From assembly GCF_008710135.1 (NCBI RefSeq), contig NZ_VYKK01000004.1:1-64000 (forward strand): DNA of 64,000 nucleotides, read 5' to 3'. Numbering within the stretch: position 1 is the first letter of the stretch; each line of letters opens with the position of its first letter. Under the pieces are notes generated by a model. That model did not search any database, was not told the DNA's origin, and worked only from the letters and a program-made list of their open reading frames with translations. This DNA is from Paenibacillus spiritus. Lineage in GTDB: Bacteria > Bacillota > Bacilli > Paenibacillales > Paenibacillaceae. Position numbers and translations under genes: made by a program. This document shows, one piece after another, positions 34,477 through 43,149 of the stretch.

Positions 34477-35982
34477 TTATTCATTAGATGCTTTTGCTAT
34501 GTATTTATCGTAATCTTCTTTGTACATCCACTTATATCCACCAGCGGTTTTTTGTTTGCCTCTACAAGCGTTGCATATTGACTGAGCATGTACTCCAGTC
34601 AATAGTGCTGCTGTTTGAATGCTCTTATGCTCCTCTAAAACTGAACTATCTAAATGAATTTGCACGACGCAACGCTCTGTTTCTCTAGACTTGTGTTCAC
34701 ACAGTCCTGCTTTATGTCCAATCTTTAAATATCTATATATCGTGGTACGATGTAGATTTGTTTTTTTAGACAAAATATCTATATCTTTAACTCCATTGTT
34801 CCATAAGTCGCAAACTGTACTTATCAGTGATTTACAAGCATCTATATGGCATTTTATCCAACTAACGATTTCTAGATCAATTAATTTCGCCAGAATGTTA
34901 TGGTTCAAAATATTTGTTTTAATAAATTCCATATTTGATTTTGAGCAGTTTATTACGATATAGTTAGATATTTTATTATCCAAAGCCATTTTTTGCTTAA
35001 ACTTATCATTTTCTATTTCTTCTTGTAGCGTTCTCGATCTGCTCGAAGATCTTTTAGTTTTTTGGGTATAATGTTGTTCTCCGTGCGCCTCAATAATACT
35101 ATTTAATGAGGGAATGTAAAAATCGTATCTTCGTCCTTGGCTCCATTCAAATACTTGTTGAGTGCGAAACTCTAAGTTGATTTGCTTTAAAAGAGAAGAT
35201 ATGAATTTTTCCGGGTAACTTATGCCATCTGAACATATTGGACATGAAAGCCCCTGCCTCGCTACAGAGGCGATCATCTTGTTTTTGATTATTAAACCAC
35301 AGGTCATACAGCAAAAATCTATTTTTCTTTTACTGTATTTTGTATACAAACCCCCATCAATTTTGTTATAAAGTAAGTTGTATAGCGCTTCATCCGTTGC
35401 TTTGATACTGTTTGTATGATTGGTGTTTTGAGAAGAACAAAAAGGACATCCTGTCATTCCTCCTATTCTACTTGCCATTCTAGCCTTATATTCTGAGCCA
35501 CAATGTTTACATTTCCAGATAAATGATCTTTGACTTTTGGGAAATATATGTTTTAAATCCATCTCATTTTTATCACTGTACTCCTCCATTAAATATTGTA
35601 AATTATTTTGTAATAAATATTTCTCAGCACTCGATTCATAGGTTGCATATGATAAAAAAAATGAAGTGCAGTTTTTACATCTGTCATCTCCTCCCGTTTT
35701 GTTTCTACTATACATAACATCTCTGTACACTTTCTTTCCAAGATTTTTTCCGCAACCGTCACAAATTTTAGTAACACTTGCCCCACTCCCAGGTGGTAAG
35801 TGTTCTATTTTTACTGAAATTTGAACACCTTTTCTTATGATTGCATATCCCAGTCTTTTATAGTGAGATATATTACTCGCCCCTACGGTGACTAGAACTT
35901 CTTTCTCCAATATTGCCAATCCACTTTCTCCTCCTACGTCTAGGAGGCGATGCATCGCTTTCTTTACACTAGTGTACTCCAT
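34477..35982 (-). CDS. free-standing homing endonuclease (zinc ribbons + EDxHD-type nuclease)
   Basis: A 501-residue protein. Several CxxC zinc-ribbon units (CDGCG, CKNC, CKHCG, CPFC, CMTCG, CPIC) cover residues about 70-245. A nuclease block follows, RYDFYIPSLNSIIEAHGEQHY (about 275-296), like the vsr-type domain of I-Bth0305I-like homing enzymes. At the C-terminus are a helix-turn-helix (LSKKTNLHRTTIYRYLK) and a NUMOD1-like DNA-binding motif (TAALLTGVHAQSI). It sits between replication genes, a common target. The ATG lacks a close ribosome site, so the start is uncertain. Confidence 0.75.
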   Translation of the reverse strand: MEYTSVKKAMHRLLDVGGESGLAILEKEVLVTVGASNISHYKRLGYAIIRKGVQISVKIEHLPPGSGASVTKICDGCGKNLGKKVYRDVMYSRNKTGGDDRCKNCTSFFLSYATYESSAEKYLLQNNLQYLMEEYSDKNEMDLKHIFPKSQRSFIWKCKHCGSEYKARMASRIGGMTGCPFCSSQNTNHTNSIKATDEALYNLLYNKIDGGLYTKYSKRKIDFCCMTCGLIIKNKMIASVARQGLSCPICSDGISYPEKFISSLLKQINLEFRTQQVFEWSQGRRYDFYIPSLNSIIEAHGEQHYTQKTKRSSSRSRTLQEEIENDKFKQKMALDNKISNYIVINCSKSNMEFIKTNILNHNILAKLIDLEIVSWIKCHIDACKSLISTVCDLWNNGVKDIDILSKKTNLHRTTIYRYLKIGHKAGLCEHKSRETERCVVQIHLDSSVLEEHKSIQTAALLTGVHAQSICNACRGKQKTAGGYKWMYKEDYDKYIAKASNE

Positions 35983-36020
35983 TGTTATTTTTGTTTATAC
36001 ACCTTGATGAAACCCTGTTT

Positions 36021-36215
36021 TTACTGACTCTTTCTTAGCGATCTCTTATGTTCGGCAAGTTCTTTACGCAACCGATTCATAGCTTCGCTATCCGTCTTAT
36101 CTTTGCTATTTGCACATTCCACAAAATTCTTCATATCCTCTAGAGTATCAAAATTGATAATCGTAGGGCCAATTCCCTTAATCTTCGTAATCTTATCGTG
36201 GTTATTATTAACCAT
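36021..36215 (-). CDS. small phage protein, unknown
   Basis: A 64-residue polar protein, MVNNNHDKITKIKG onward, with a basic C-terminus. The ATG is 6 bases from AAAGGAGG; the open frame extends 13 codons further without reason. Not recognised. Confidence 0.6.
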   Translation of the reverse strand: MVNNNHDKITKIKGIGPTIINFDTLEDMKNFVECANSKDKTDSEAMNRLRKELAEHKRSLRKSQ

Positions 36216-36298
36216 TGAAGACCTCCTTTCCTCATAAAAGTTAAATTTCGTCATGGTCGATTATTTATCATATTTTTATTTTTACACTTTTGCGTCTA

Positions 36299-36688
36299 TC
36301 ACATCTTCAATTCCTCATATCCACCTTCTGGAGTAGAATAATAAACGGCCTTTAGATTAAACTTAGCTATGTATTTTTGACACACAGGGCATGGTTTAGA
36401 AGTAACCATATTATTTCCTCTACTCCAACCAGCCACATATAAAACTGATCCTCTGATTTGTTCTTCTGTCAGTTTACATAGAGCCATTAGTTCGGCATGA
36501 CATCCTTTATTCTCATACAGTGGATCAATCAGGCTTCCGACCTTATTGTTATTGATACCGGTATGAATAAGCCTTCCGCCTTTTATTACAGCAGCAAAAT
36601 GTCTGTAGTTGTCTATCTCATTTTCTTTTGCTTTCTTTAAACAGTACTTCATCCACCTAGTATGTTTATTCTTACTCTTAACCCCAAT
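36299..36688 (-). CDS. cytidine/dCMP deaminase-family protein
   Basis: A 129-residue zinc deaminase fold. CHAELMAL gives the HAE motif and PCPVCQ the PCxxC zinc ligands. It may feed dUMP to ThyX, in keeping with the dUTPase and thymidylate synthase elsewhere in the phage; the exact substrate (dCMP, dC or other) is not clear. The first ATG, at 36652, abuts AGGTGG with no spacing, while AAGGAG is 6 bases from an in-frame ATT at 36688 (residues GVKSKNKHTRW), so an AUU start is proposed. Confidence 0.75.
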   Translation of the reverse strand: MGVKSKNKHTRWMKYCLKKAKENEIDNYRHFAAVIKGGRLIHTGINNNKVGSLIDPLYENKGCHAELMALCKLTEEQIRGSVLYVAGWSRGNNMVTSKPCPVCQKYIAKFNLKAVYYSTPEGGYEELKM

Positions 36689-36771
36689 TGTCTACTCCTT
36701 TCCGTATTGTGTTATTGTCTATAACTGAATTATACACCTAAGTAACCTATATGTATATAATTATTTTTGCG

Positions 36772-37269
36772 CTAATTTAGCATTTCTTTGTGGTTGTTTA
36801 CCAATTCATCAAACCACTCTCTGTCACCTAATACTAACGTTAAGTCTATCAATTCCTTAATATCATCTTTGTTTAATTCGCTCTGGTCATTATGGTGGAT
36901 CATTGTTTTAATATCTATTAATTCCAGAACCTTTTCTTTTGAAGTTGTTAATCGTAATTTGTCATCGTTCTTAACTGTTACGCTAAATTCTATATCCTCC
37001 ATATCTGGATATTCCTTAGCAATCATAGACTTAATCTGATTGAAGCTGATGTACTTAATGACTGGCATATCGTATAGATTGAAGAGAGTGTAATTCACAA
37101 CAAATTCCCACTGATTTTTAGGATCAAAATACCAAACATCCTCAACACTGCTATATCTAAATTTATTCCAATCCAAGCATAACTTCAATGAAATCGGTAC
37201 TTGTTTATGTACCTGTGTAACATACTCTTTAATTATATGAAGTAGTTCTTCCTTTTCAATTACAATCAT
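36772..37269 (-). CDS. phage protein with IDEAL-like C-terminus
   Basis: A 165-residue protein. The last 40 residues (DDIKELIDLTLVLGDREWFDELVNN) resemble the IDEAL domain found at the end of Bacillales regulatory and adaptor proteins. The rest is unrecognised. The ATG (MIVIEKEELL) is 6 bases after TTAGGAGG. The domain call is moderate. Confidence 0.55.
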   Translation of the reverse strand: MIVIEKEELLHIIKEYVTQVHKQVPISLKLCLDWNKFRYSSVEDVWYFDPKNQWEFVVNYTLFNLYDMPVIKYISFNQIKSMIAKEYPDMEDIEFSVTVKNDDKLRLTTSKEKVLELIDIKTMIHHNDQSELNKDDIKELIDLTLVLGDREWFDELVNNHKEMLN

Positions 37270-37284
37270 AGGCTTCCTCCTAAA

Positions 37285-37308
37285 CAAAAATAGGGGCCGC
37301 AGCCCCTT
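37285..37308 (-). terminator. rho-independent terminator
   Basis: On the minus strand AGGGGC TGCG GCCCCT is followed by ATTTTTGTTT, directly after the stop of the gene at 37308-38057. Confidence 0.8.
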
Positions 37309-38057
37309 TATTCATCTGCGATATGATCTGTTTTAAATGCACTTGAACGCCCCGCCAATGTCAAATGAACATGATTACCTGTCCGATTCTTACCCCAATA
37401 AATATCTTTTTCAGTAAGAGCTTTGAACTTAATTCCTTTTGCTCTAATCATCTTAATTGATGCTCTTTCGTACCAAAGTTTATGAAGCCTATCACGTTTG
37501 TATAGATACCGTTTTTGGCCCTCCCATCTATCTCCAAAGCATATTTCTCCCAATTGGTCAATAGTCGGATCTTTGATATTGTGGTACTGAAGAATCCTTT
37601 CTAGGCTTTCGATAAACAATTGGTAGCTTCTTGCGTCTACACATTCATTCATCATCTCTTTGATTAAGCCTTGAACAATACTAATATGTTTCTGAAGTTT
37701 TAAGAAGTTATTAACCATAATTGTCCCCGTCTCAGCATCCACATTACCCTTCAACAATTTAAAACGAATGATACAATGTGAACCGACATTCAAAGTTTTT
37801 TCAGTATATGGATTATATATCACGAAACAGTATTTCAAATGTACATTGCCGCATAAATCACATATCCCAGAAAATCCTTCGGCATCTTCAAAGAGAACAT
37901 ATTGAAACTTCCATTCATCCTTGGCTTCATCGAATATATTAGATTTACTATTACCGATCACTGTCTCAACAATTTGCGGGCTTGGTTCACAAAGCTTAAT
38001 ATTAGGGTCAATCTTAATTCTCCCTATTTTTTTCTTACCCTGTATAGCTTGTACCAT
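37308..38057 (-). CDS. phage protein with zinc-type cysteines
   Basis: A 249-residue protein. CDLCGNVHLKYCF (about residues 65-77) and a later HCIIRF could bind a metal. A helical middle follows, then a basic C-terminal third. Not recognised. The ATG is 10 bases after AAAGGG. A LexA-type palindrome lies 20 bases upstream, suggesting induction by DNA damage; a single-gene unit is likely because a terminator follows at once. Confidence 0.6.
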   Translation of the reverse strand: MVQAIQGKKKIGRIKIDPNIKLCEPSPQIVETVIGNSKSNIFDEAKDEWKFQYVLFEDAEGFSGICDLCGNVHLKYCFVIYNPYTEKTLNVGSHCIIRFKLLKGNVDAETGTIMVNNFLKLQKHISIVQGLIKEMMNECVDARSYQLFIESLERILQYHNIKDPTIDQLGEICFGDRWEGQKRYLYKRDRLHKLWYERASIKMIRAKGIKFKALTEKDIYWGKNRTGNHVHLTLAGRSSAFKTDHIADE

Positions 38058-38075
38058 TATCTTATCGCCCTTTCT

Positions 38076-38089
38076 GGAACATTCGTTCC
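38076..38089 (-). promoter_or_regulatory. LexA (DinR)-type SOS box
   Basis: Read on the minus strand GGAACGAATGTTCC fits the Bacillus consensus CGAACRNRYGTTYC at 13 of 14 positions. It lies just before the gene at 37308-38057. The palindrome could instead be a short hairpin with no protein partner. Confidence 0.5.
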
Positions 38090-38223
38090 TGTTGATAAGT
38101 ATACTGGTATGCTACCATACATTCTCACAAAACTCAACATATGCACTTAATATTATTTCGCCCACAACATATTGTGTATATGCTGTGAGCATCATGTGTA
38201 TAAGTTTGTAGTTATCCACAAAA

Positions 38224-39675
38224 TCACTGGCTATATAGTTGATTCTGAGGAACGATTTCAGTCTTCTGAGATTTACTTGACCACTGGAGCGAAACTGAAG
38301 CATTTCCTGTTCCCTCATAATACTCAAGCAGGACGGGATACTTTTTACCGGCTTCAAGCACAGCCTTTCCTGAAGATGAAGAAGCCCCATTTTTCCAACG
38401 CTCAATAATTTTCTGATTGTTGATTGTGAGTCGAATGCCATCATCGGAACCACAAGCAAAAGTGTATTCTTCATTGTACAGAGGGACAATGTAACCCATC
38501 CATTTTACAGAAAAATTATCGGGGCCAAGTGTATTATTAACTTTTCCTCCACCCCAATTGAAGTTGATTATAGGATCAATTTGTGTAAACGAGAGTTTAT
38601 CAAAGTTTACTCCTGAATAATATTCTCCTTTAAGTCCGTCGCCATTTGCTATTTTGTTTACCATATCAAGTTGCTGCCCAAGCTTGAGAACATAAGAGTC
38701 TTTATATGTATTAATAATTGCATTGTCTTTATTGTTGTCTGTCAGCATCTTACCCCAGGTCAGAAACCATGAATACTTGTTCTGCGAGGATTTAATAGTA
38801 TCCGAGTTGGGTAATTCGCCATTCTCACCAATAGCAATTAACTTTCCTCCACCAACCTTTAGGAGTTTGTCATGATGGGACTGTTTGAAGTCATTGTTGT
38901 AGATATCGAGCGCAAGTACATCTGTGCTATCGTGTCCAACATAATATTTACTAATGTCCTCAGCATATTGATTTTCAGCGTTCGGACACCAAACCCAAAT
39001 TAGATTGTTGAGTTTATGATAATTGGTGTACCGATCATACATGATATTCCAGAGTTTTTTATAGTTGCTCTTCTTCCCCCACCAGAACCAGTCACCGTTC
39101 ATTTCATGATACGGTCTCCAGAGCACCGGAATATCAGCGTTTTGAATCTTCTTAAGGTAAACGGCTACACTGTCAATATCTGAAATTAGTTTGTTATACA
39201 TGGCGCTTCCAACAGTTACAATTTGGTCAAATTCTGCTTGTGTAGTTTTGCGTTGTACGTTACTCCATGTATTAGTTGAGCCTGGGTATGGTGCGTGATA
39301 AGTGGCGGTTAACATTCCGCCTTTGGACTTGGCCCACGAAATACAAGCATCGGTAAGCCAACCACGGAAATTAGCTAGAGTCGTAGCATCTTGGCCTGTG
39401 ATTCCCCCAAATTCCATTCCTTTTAGCATAGGTTCATATCCGGTTTTAGATGCAATTTGATTACTGAATAGTTTAGAATCTTCAAGGTATTCATGTTGCC
39501 CAGATATAATCGTTTTACCTTGAATAGAGTAGAGTTTTGATAATAGTGCAGATGTAGATGTTGTTGCATTTGGATTAACAGGTTTAGTGATTGTCTTTCT
39601 ATATTTGTCTTTCCAGGCGGTATCATTCGATTTTTCATTTGCTTCGCTTAATAGTTCCCAAAATTCATTACTCAT
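38224..39675 (-). CDS. GH26 mannanase-like protein with PA14-type domain
   Basis: A 483-residue protein. Residues about 40-320 resemble glycoside hydrolase family 26: GKTIISGQHEY, WRPYHEMNGDWFWW with the acid/base Glu, and LIAIGENGELP with the nucleophile Glu. Residues about 345-480 (GLKGEYYSGVNFDKL ... YEGTGNASVSLQW) match a PA14-like carbohydrate-binding beta-barrel. No signal peptide is visible; the start MSNEFWELLSEANEK is polar and follows AAAGGAG. It is flanked by small phage genes, not by tail genes. It may act on host or exopolysaccharide after lysis, or be virion-associated; the role is unknown. Confidence 0.8.
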   Translation of the reverse strand: MSNEFWELLSEANEKSNDTAWKDKYRKTITKPVNPNATTSTSALLSKLYSIQGKTIISGQHEYLEDSKLFSNQIASKTGYEPMLKGMEFGGITGQDATTLANFRGWLTDACISWAKSKGGMLTATYHAPYPGSTNTWSNVQRKTTQAEFDQIVTVGSAMYNKLISDIDSVAVYLKKIQNADIPVLWRPYHEMNGDWFWWGKKSNYKKLWNIMYDRYTNYHKLNNLIWVWCPNAENQYAEDISKYYVGHDSTDVLALDIYNNDFKQSHHDKLLKVGGGKLIAIGENGELPNSDTIKSSQNKYSWFLTWGKMLTDNNKDNAIINTYKDSYVLKLGQQLDMVNKIANGDGLKGEYYSGVNFDKLSFTQIDPIINFNWGGGKVNNTLGPDNFSVKWMGYIVPLYNEEYTFACGSDDGIRLTINNQKIIERWKNGASSSSGKAVLEAGKKYPVLLEYYEGTGNASVSLQWSSKSQKTEIVPQNQLYSQ

Positions 39676-39743
39676 TTTTTATCTCCTTTATTATTTCTCG
39701 GGTAATCGCATGTTTCTTATGTATTCGACAAAGTTAATGAAAT

Positions 39744-39932
39744 TCAGTTTTTATCAACTACTTCATATTCTCCTTCAAAGATGGCATACTTATCTTCTAA
39801 TCCATATCGGACATAGGCAATTCCGATATCCAAATCAGAGTTATCAACAACTTCAAACTCTTGTCCAATTAGATGTTCAATTGATTTGCAATCTGCCTCT
39901 TGGGGCTTGTTTTGTGTTATCTTAATTCTCAT
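39744..39932 (-). CDS. small phage protein, unknown
   Basis: A 62-residue protein, MRIKITQNKPQE onward, with a beta-rich, acidic C-terminus. The ATG is 4 bases after AAAGGGTGG; it overlaps the gene upstream. Not recognised. Confidence 0.55.
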   Translation of the reverse strand: MRIKITQNKPQEADCKSIEHLIGQEFEVVDNSDLDIGIAYVRYGLEDKYAIFEGEYEVVDKN

Positions 39933-40275
39933 TAATCCACCCTTTCCCGATCAACAGTCTTTCGGTTTCTTCAAAAGAATGCCTCGAAGCACCGTCTCTT
40001 GCTAAACGCCATGTGCTATCATCAACATTTTTATTTCTTAAATCTTCAACTACCTTATTCATCAGTTGTTTGGCATAACGGTTAATTTCGGTGTACTCAA
40101 CAGTATTGCCCGGAATTGCCTCTCCTGTTTCTCTATCAAATCCGCTGCAAATTCTTCTGTCGTAAACTTCGGTTTGATAATAATATTCAAGCCATTTCTT
40201 GAATGCATACTCGTAATGTGGATCTGGAGTAAAAAATACTGAATCGTATTCTTTAAAGAATTGTTTTCTGTCCAT
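39922..40275 (-). CDS. phage protein, unknown
   Basis: A 117-residue, aromatic-rich polar protein. The ATG follows GAGGAGAAGG. Its end overlaps the 62-residue gene. Not recognised. Confidence 0.55.
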   Translation of the reverse strand: MDRKQFFKEYDSVFFTPDPHYEYAFKKWLEYYYQTEVYDRRICSGFDRETGEAIPGNTVEYTEINRYAKQLMNKVVEDLRNKNVDDSTWRLARDGASRHSFEETERLLIGKGWINEN

Positions 40276-40331
40276 TACCTTCTCCTCTCACACTAATATC
40301 AAGTATATAAATCTCTCCGATAGGAATGGCA

Positions 40332-40505
40332 TTATTCATAATCGCCATCGATTAAAACACTCTTGACCCCATTTTTATCAATAATGGTCCCACTCCATGC
40401 ACCATTATGCACATAAAACTTAGTGTTGTACGGCAGTGTTCTAATATCTGTTGGTGTACCACCATATTTTCTATACATTTTTTCTTGATAAATGTCGCAT
40501 TTCAT
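40332..40505 (-). CDS. small phage protein, unknown
   Basis: A 57-residue protein beginning MKCDIYQEKMYRKYGG and ending LIDGDYE. The start ATG lies about 9 bases past the stop of the coiled-coil gene and has only CGGA upstream, so it may depend on coupling. Not recognised. Confidence 0.5.
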   Translation of the reverse strand: MKCDIYQEKMYRKYGGTPTDIRTLPYNTKFYVHNGAWSGTIIDKNGVKSVLIDGDYE

Positions 40506-40513
40506 AAAATCCG

Positions 40514-41119
40514 TTAGACTTGTACGCTCTCTATGCTCATATATGTATTTTTAGCACTTTCAAAGTTTGTGACTAGTTCTTTTCTAACTTTAGGCGAGTA
40601 TGTTCTTGATTCGATAGTTTCTATAATACCTTTAATTGATTTTTGCACTTCCCCAATTTCGTTTGCTAAACCCCGATGTTTCTTAGAGAAGTTCATCAAA
40701 GGAGTCACCATTTCAATAAAGTTTTTACACTTTCTCCTTGCAACTCTAACTTGCTTCAAATCTTCTGTTAGTTGTTTCTCTTCTTCCTCCTTTAAATCGC
40801 ACATTTCAAAGGCATGTAGAATATCCTGAGTCTCCTTATCCAGTAATTTTAAATCCCGATTGGCTTCATCATAAAGTGCAATAGAACTATTGATTGCTTC
40901 TACAATTCTTCCTGTTGCCGACTCAGGGTTGAATTGTGAGTAACTAAATTTCATTTCTTTATACTTTCTCTTAATTTCTTTTAATTTGGCATTCTCATAA
41001 ACATTCTCAAAAGAAGCACTAGCCTTATTTATTCGCTCTTTCGTTGATTCACTAATTCTTGTTTTGGTGCTCAATTCAATCAACAGATTTCTAAGTTCAA
41101 ACACCTCTTCATTGGTCAA
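40514..41119 (-). CDS. coiled-coil phage protein
   Basis: A 201-residue protein, mostly long charged helices. The start chosen is TTG (MTNEEVFELRN), 8 bases after AAAGGAGG, rather than the ATG two codons earlier that is only 2 bases from it. Not recognised. Confidence 0.6.
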   Translation of the reverse strand: MTNEEVFELRNLLIELSTKTRISESTKERINKASASFENVYENAKLKEIKRKYKEMKFSYSQFNPESATGRIVEAINSSIALYDEANRDLKLLDKETQDILHAFEMCDLKEEEEKQLTEDLKQVRVARRKCKNFIEMVTPLMNFSKKHRGLANEIGEVQKSIKGIIETIESRTYSPKVRKELVTNFESAKNTYMSIESVQV

Positions 41120-41153
41120 AAGCATTGCCTCCTTTCTTGATAAAAGCAGCCTT

Positions 41154-41369
41154 TCATGATAATTCTATTCCTTCTGATTCGCATATTGATTTGATAGACT
41201 CACTATCGCTAATTTCATCAATATAAAAATCATCAAGGTTATTGGAGTTATATTCTCTTAAATATATTTCTGCTTCATCTCTGTCAGCATAGCAGCTATC
41301 GATGGTGTGAATATCTCCGTATTGAGTTCCACGATATACCCTACATACCGCATATAATTTATCGATCAC
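41154..41369 (-). CDS. small acidic phage protein
   Basis: A 71-residue acidic protein (VCRVYRGTQYGDIH onward). The start chosen is GTG, 9 bases after AAAGGAG; the frame extends upstream through the ribosome site. Not recognised. Confidence 0.55.
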   Translation of the reverse strand: MIDKLYAVCRVYRGTQYGDIHTIDSCYADRDEAEIYLREYNSNNLDDFYIDEISDSESIKSICESEGIELS

Positions 41370-41405
41370 TTCTATTTGCTCCTTTCTAATAAAATGCATC
41401 TTTGA

Positions 41406-41570
41406 TTAATATGTATCTCCATTTACTTCCTTGACACTTCTAATCAACCATAGTCCAGCAGCTAGAGTAAAACAAAGCCATCCACTTGCATTATTTGAAC
41501 TAATAAGAATAGAAATGATTGTGAATATACACAGCCAACAAAATAATGCTCCTGAAAACAATACTTTCAT
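41406..41570 (-). CDS. small phage membrane protein
   Basis: A 54-residue protein with two hydrophobic helices (LFCWLCIFTIISILISS and WLCFTLAAGLWLI). The ATG is preceded by AATACAT; an in-frame ATA two codons earlier is 7 bases from AGAGG and could be the start. Not recognised. Confidence 0.55.
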   Translation of the reverse strand: MKVLFSGALFCWLCIFTIISILISSNNASGWLCFTLAAGLWLIRSVKEVNGDTY

Positions 41571-41575
41571 ATGTA

Positions 41576-41911
41576 TTAGATCGCCTCTTTGCATTTATCT
41601 TTTCTGATATATATCTTACCGCTTGATTCTTCGAGTTTAAGAAAGTCGCCTTTTTGAATCCTCCACTTTGAACACAGATGAGCCGGTAAAGTGATTAATC
41701 CTCCCTTCCCTATTTTGATCCCCAAATTATTTTTACTTTTAACCATAGCAACATCTTCGTTTTTCGTGCCAAATCTAACACATTGACCTATTGATAAGTT
41801 AAGATTTCGTCTAAGTGCTGCTGGCATAATGACTCGGAAAAGTCCGTCATTACGTTGGCTCACTTTTGTTCTGTATGTTGACGATGCAGTGAGCAAATTT
41901 ACTGTACTCAT
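41576..41911 (-). CDS. AbrB-like regulator with two swapped-hairpin segments
   Basis: A 111-residue protein. The C-terminal GKGGLITLPAHLCSKWRIQKGD-type sequence is an AbrB/SpoVT DNA-binding domain; an earlier segment (NDGLFRVIMPAALRRNL) looks like a second copy. It is likely a phage transcriptional regulator. The ATG is in the AATACATATG context and its AAAGGG is distant. It sits next to the GHKL ATPase and sigma factor genes, so the group may be regulatory. Confidence 0.7.
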   Translation of the reverse strand: MSTVNLLTASSTYRTKVSQRNDGLFRVIMPAALRRNLNLSIGQCVRFGTKNEDVAMVKSKNNLGIKIGKGGLITLPAHLCSKWRIQKGDFLKLEESSGKIYIRKDKCKEAI

Positions 41912-41966
41912 ATGTATTGTTCGGGTTCCCTTTCTTCATAAAAAGTAAATTTATAATTCTTCTTAA

Positions 41967-43097
41967 TTACTCGACCATCTCATTGATGATATTTTGCAAT
42001 TCTTTAATGGCTCTTTTAGATAAACTCTGTTTATGGTTGGTTAGCCATGTCTCCATTTTCGATTTTATTGATTGTCTGTTCATGTCCTCATGAACAGGAT
42101 CTTCAAAATACTCACTGTTTCTAATTGCATTTTTATATGTTTCATTTACAAATACAGGCCGGTACTTACCAGTACTATTTATTTTCGTAAATTCATCATG
42201 GTTACTTACAGGAATGGCGTTTTCTCCATACTCATCTTTAAAAGATTCGTATGCTTTATTTGAAATAGACTTATATACTTCACTATCAGATCCCCAAGCA
42301 CTCGTTCCTGTAGTGGAAACATACGCTACGTCTGCCGCTCCATCTTTGATTAGTTTTAGTGTTTTGTCTGAATCAACTCCACTTAACATTGTCGAAGATA
42401 ACCATTTAAGTTGAAATGAATCGGCAAGCTTTCTATCACGATCAATTTTGATATACTCGGGCTTGAAATCATAGCCTTGTGTATAATCGGCATAGCTACA
42501 GACGTACAGCCCATTAATGAAAACTTTTGTTTTGTAACGCTGTTCTTCTAGTATTCGGCCATATTTACTTTCAATCGTCTGACCTACCACCTGGAGATGT
42601 AAGTTTGATTCAACAATTTCCTCGTATTCATGTGGATTGATCCCTTCAACTGTAATGGTTAAATTGTTGTCAGGAACCTTTATCCAAGGATATTTTTTAT
42701 CAATAAAGAAAGTGAGAATTTCCTCCCCTTTATATCTTCGCGACTTCACAAAACGCGCGTTCCAAACTTCCTTTAACCCGTAATTATAAAATGTAACTTT
42801 TTTGTTTAGACGAGTAAGAACCAGAGTTGCGATCTTATAGCCTTCGCCAAACTGTCCAATAGTGTTAGAGTCGTTGCGCTTAGTCGATGCACCAAGAAGC
42901 AATGTTTTAACATCGAGCACTGATGATTTGTTACCTATGTATAGCGTTTCGTTTGATTCATCGTAGTTAAAGAACATCGCATTGTCTTTCGTTATGGTCT
43001 CTTGATCAAGGGCATTTTGAAACAATTCTCTCACTGCGTCAACATGAGTCCAGGACGGAACATAATCCCTGGATAGACTCAACTCATATTTACTCAA
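41967..43097 (-). CDS. GHKL-fold ATP-binding protein
   Basis: A 376-residue protein. AVRELFQNALDQE is the N-box and GQFGEGYKIATLVL the G-box of Hsp90/MutL-type ATPases; the Asp-Gly motif is not obvious. No kinase, MutL or gyrase domain follows. The start is TTG behind GGAGGAGAG. Function unknown; possibly a phage remodeling or MORC-like protein. It is adjacent to AbrB-like and sigma factor genes. Confidence 0.7.
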   Translation of the reverse strand: MSKYELSLSRDYVPSWTHVDAVRELFQNALDQETITKDNAMFFNYDESNETLYIGNKSSVLDVKTLLLGASTKRNDSNTIGQFGEGYKIATLVLTRLNKKVTFYNYGLKEVWNARFVKSRRYKGEEILTFFIDKKYPWIKVPDNNLTITVEGINPHEYEEIVESNLHLQVVGQTIESKYGRILEEQRYKTKVFINGLYVCSYADYTQGYDFKPEYIKIDRDRKLADSFQLKWLSSTMLSGVDSDKTLKLIKDGAADVAYVSTTGTSAWGSDSEVYKSISNKAYESFKDEYGENAIPVSNHDEFTKINSTGKYRPVFVNETYKNAIRNSEYFEDPVHEDMNRQSIKSKMETWLTNHKQSLSKRAIKELQNIINEMVE

Positions 43098-43149
43098 CTA
43101 TCTCTCCTCCAACTTCCTATGAAATATTAGTTTTACTTTATTAATTTTC

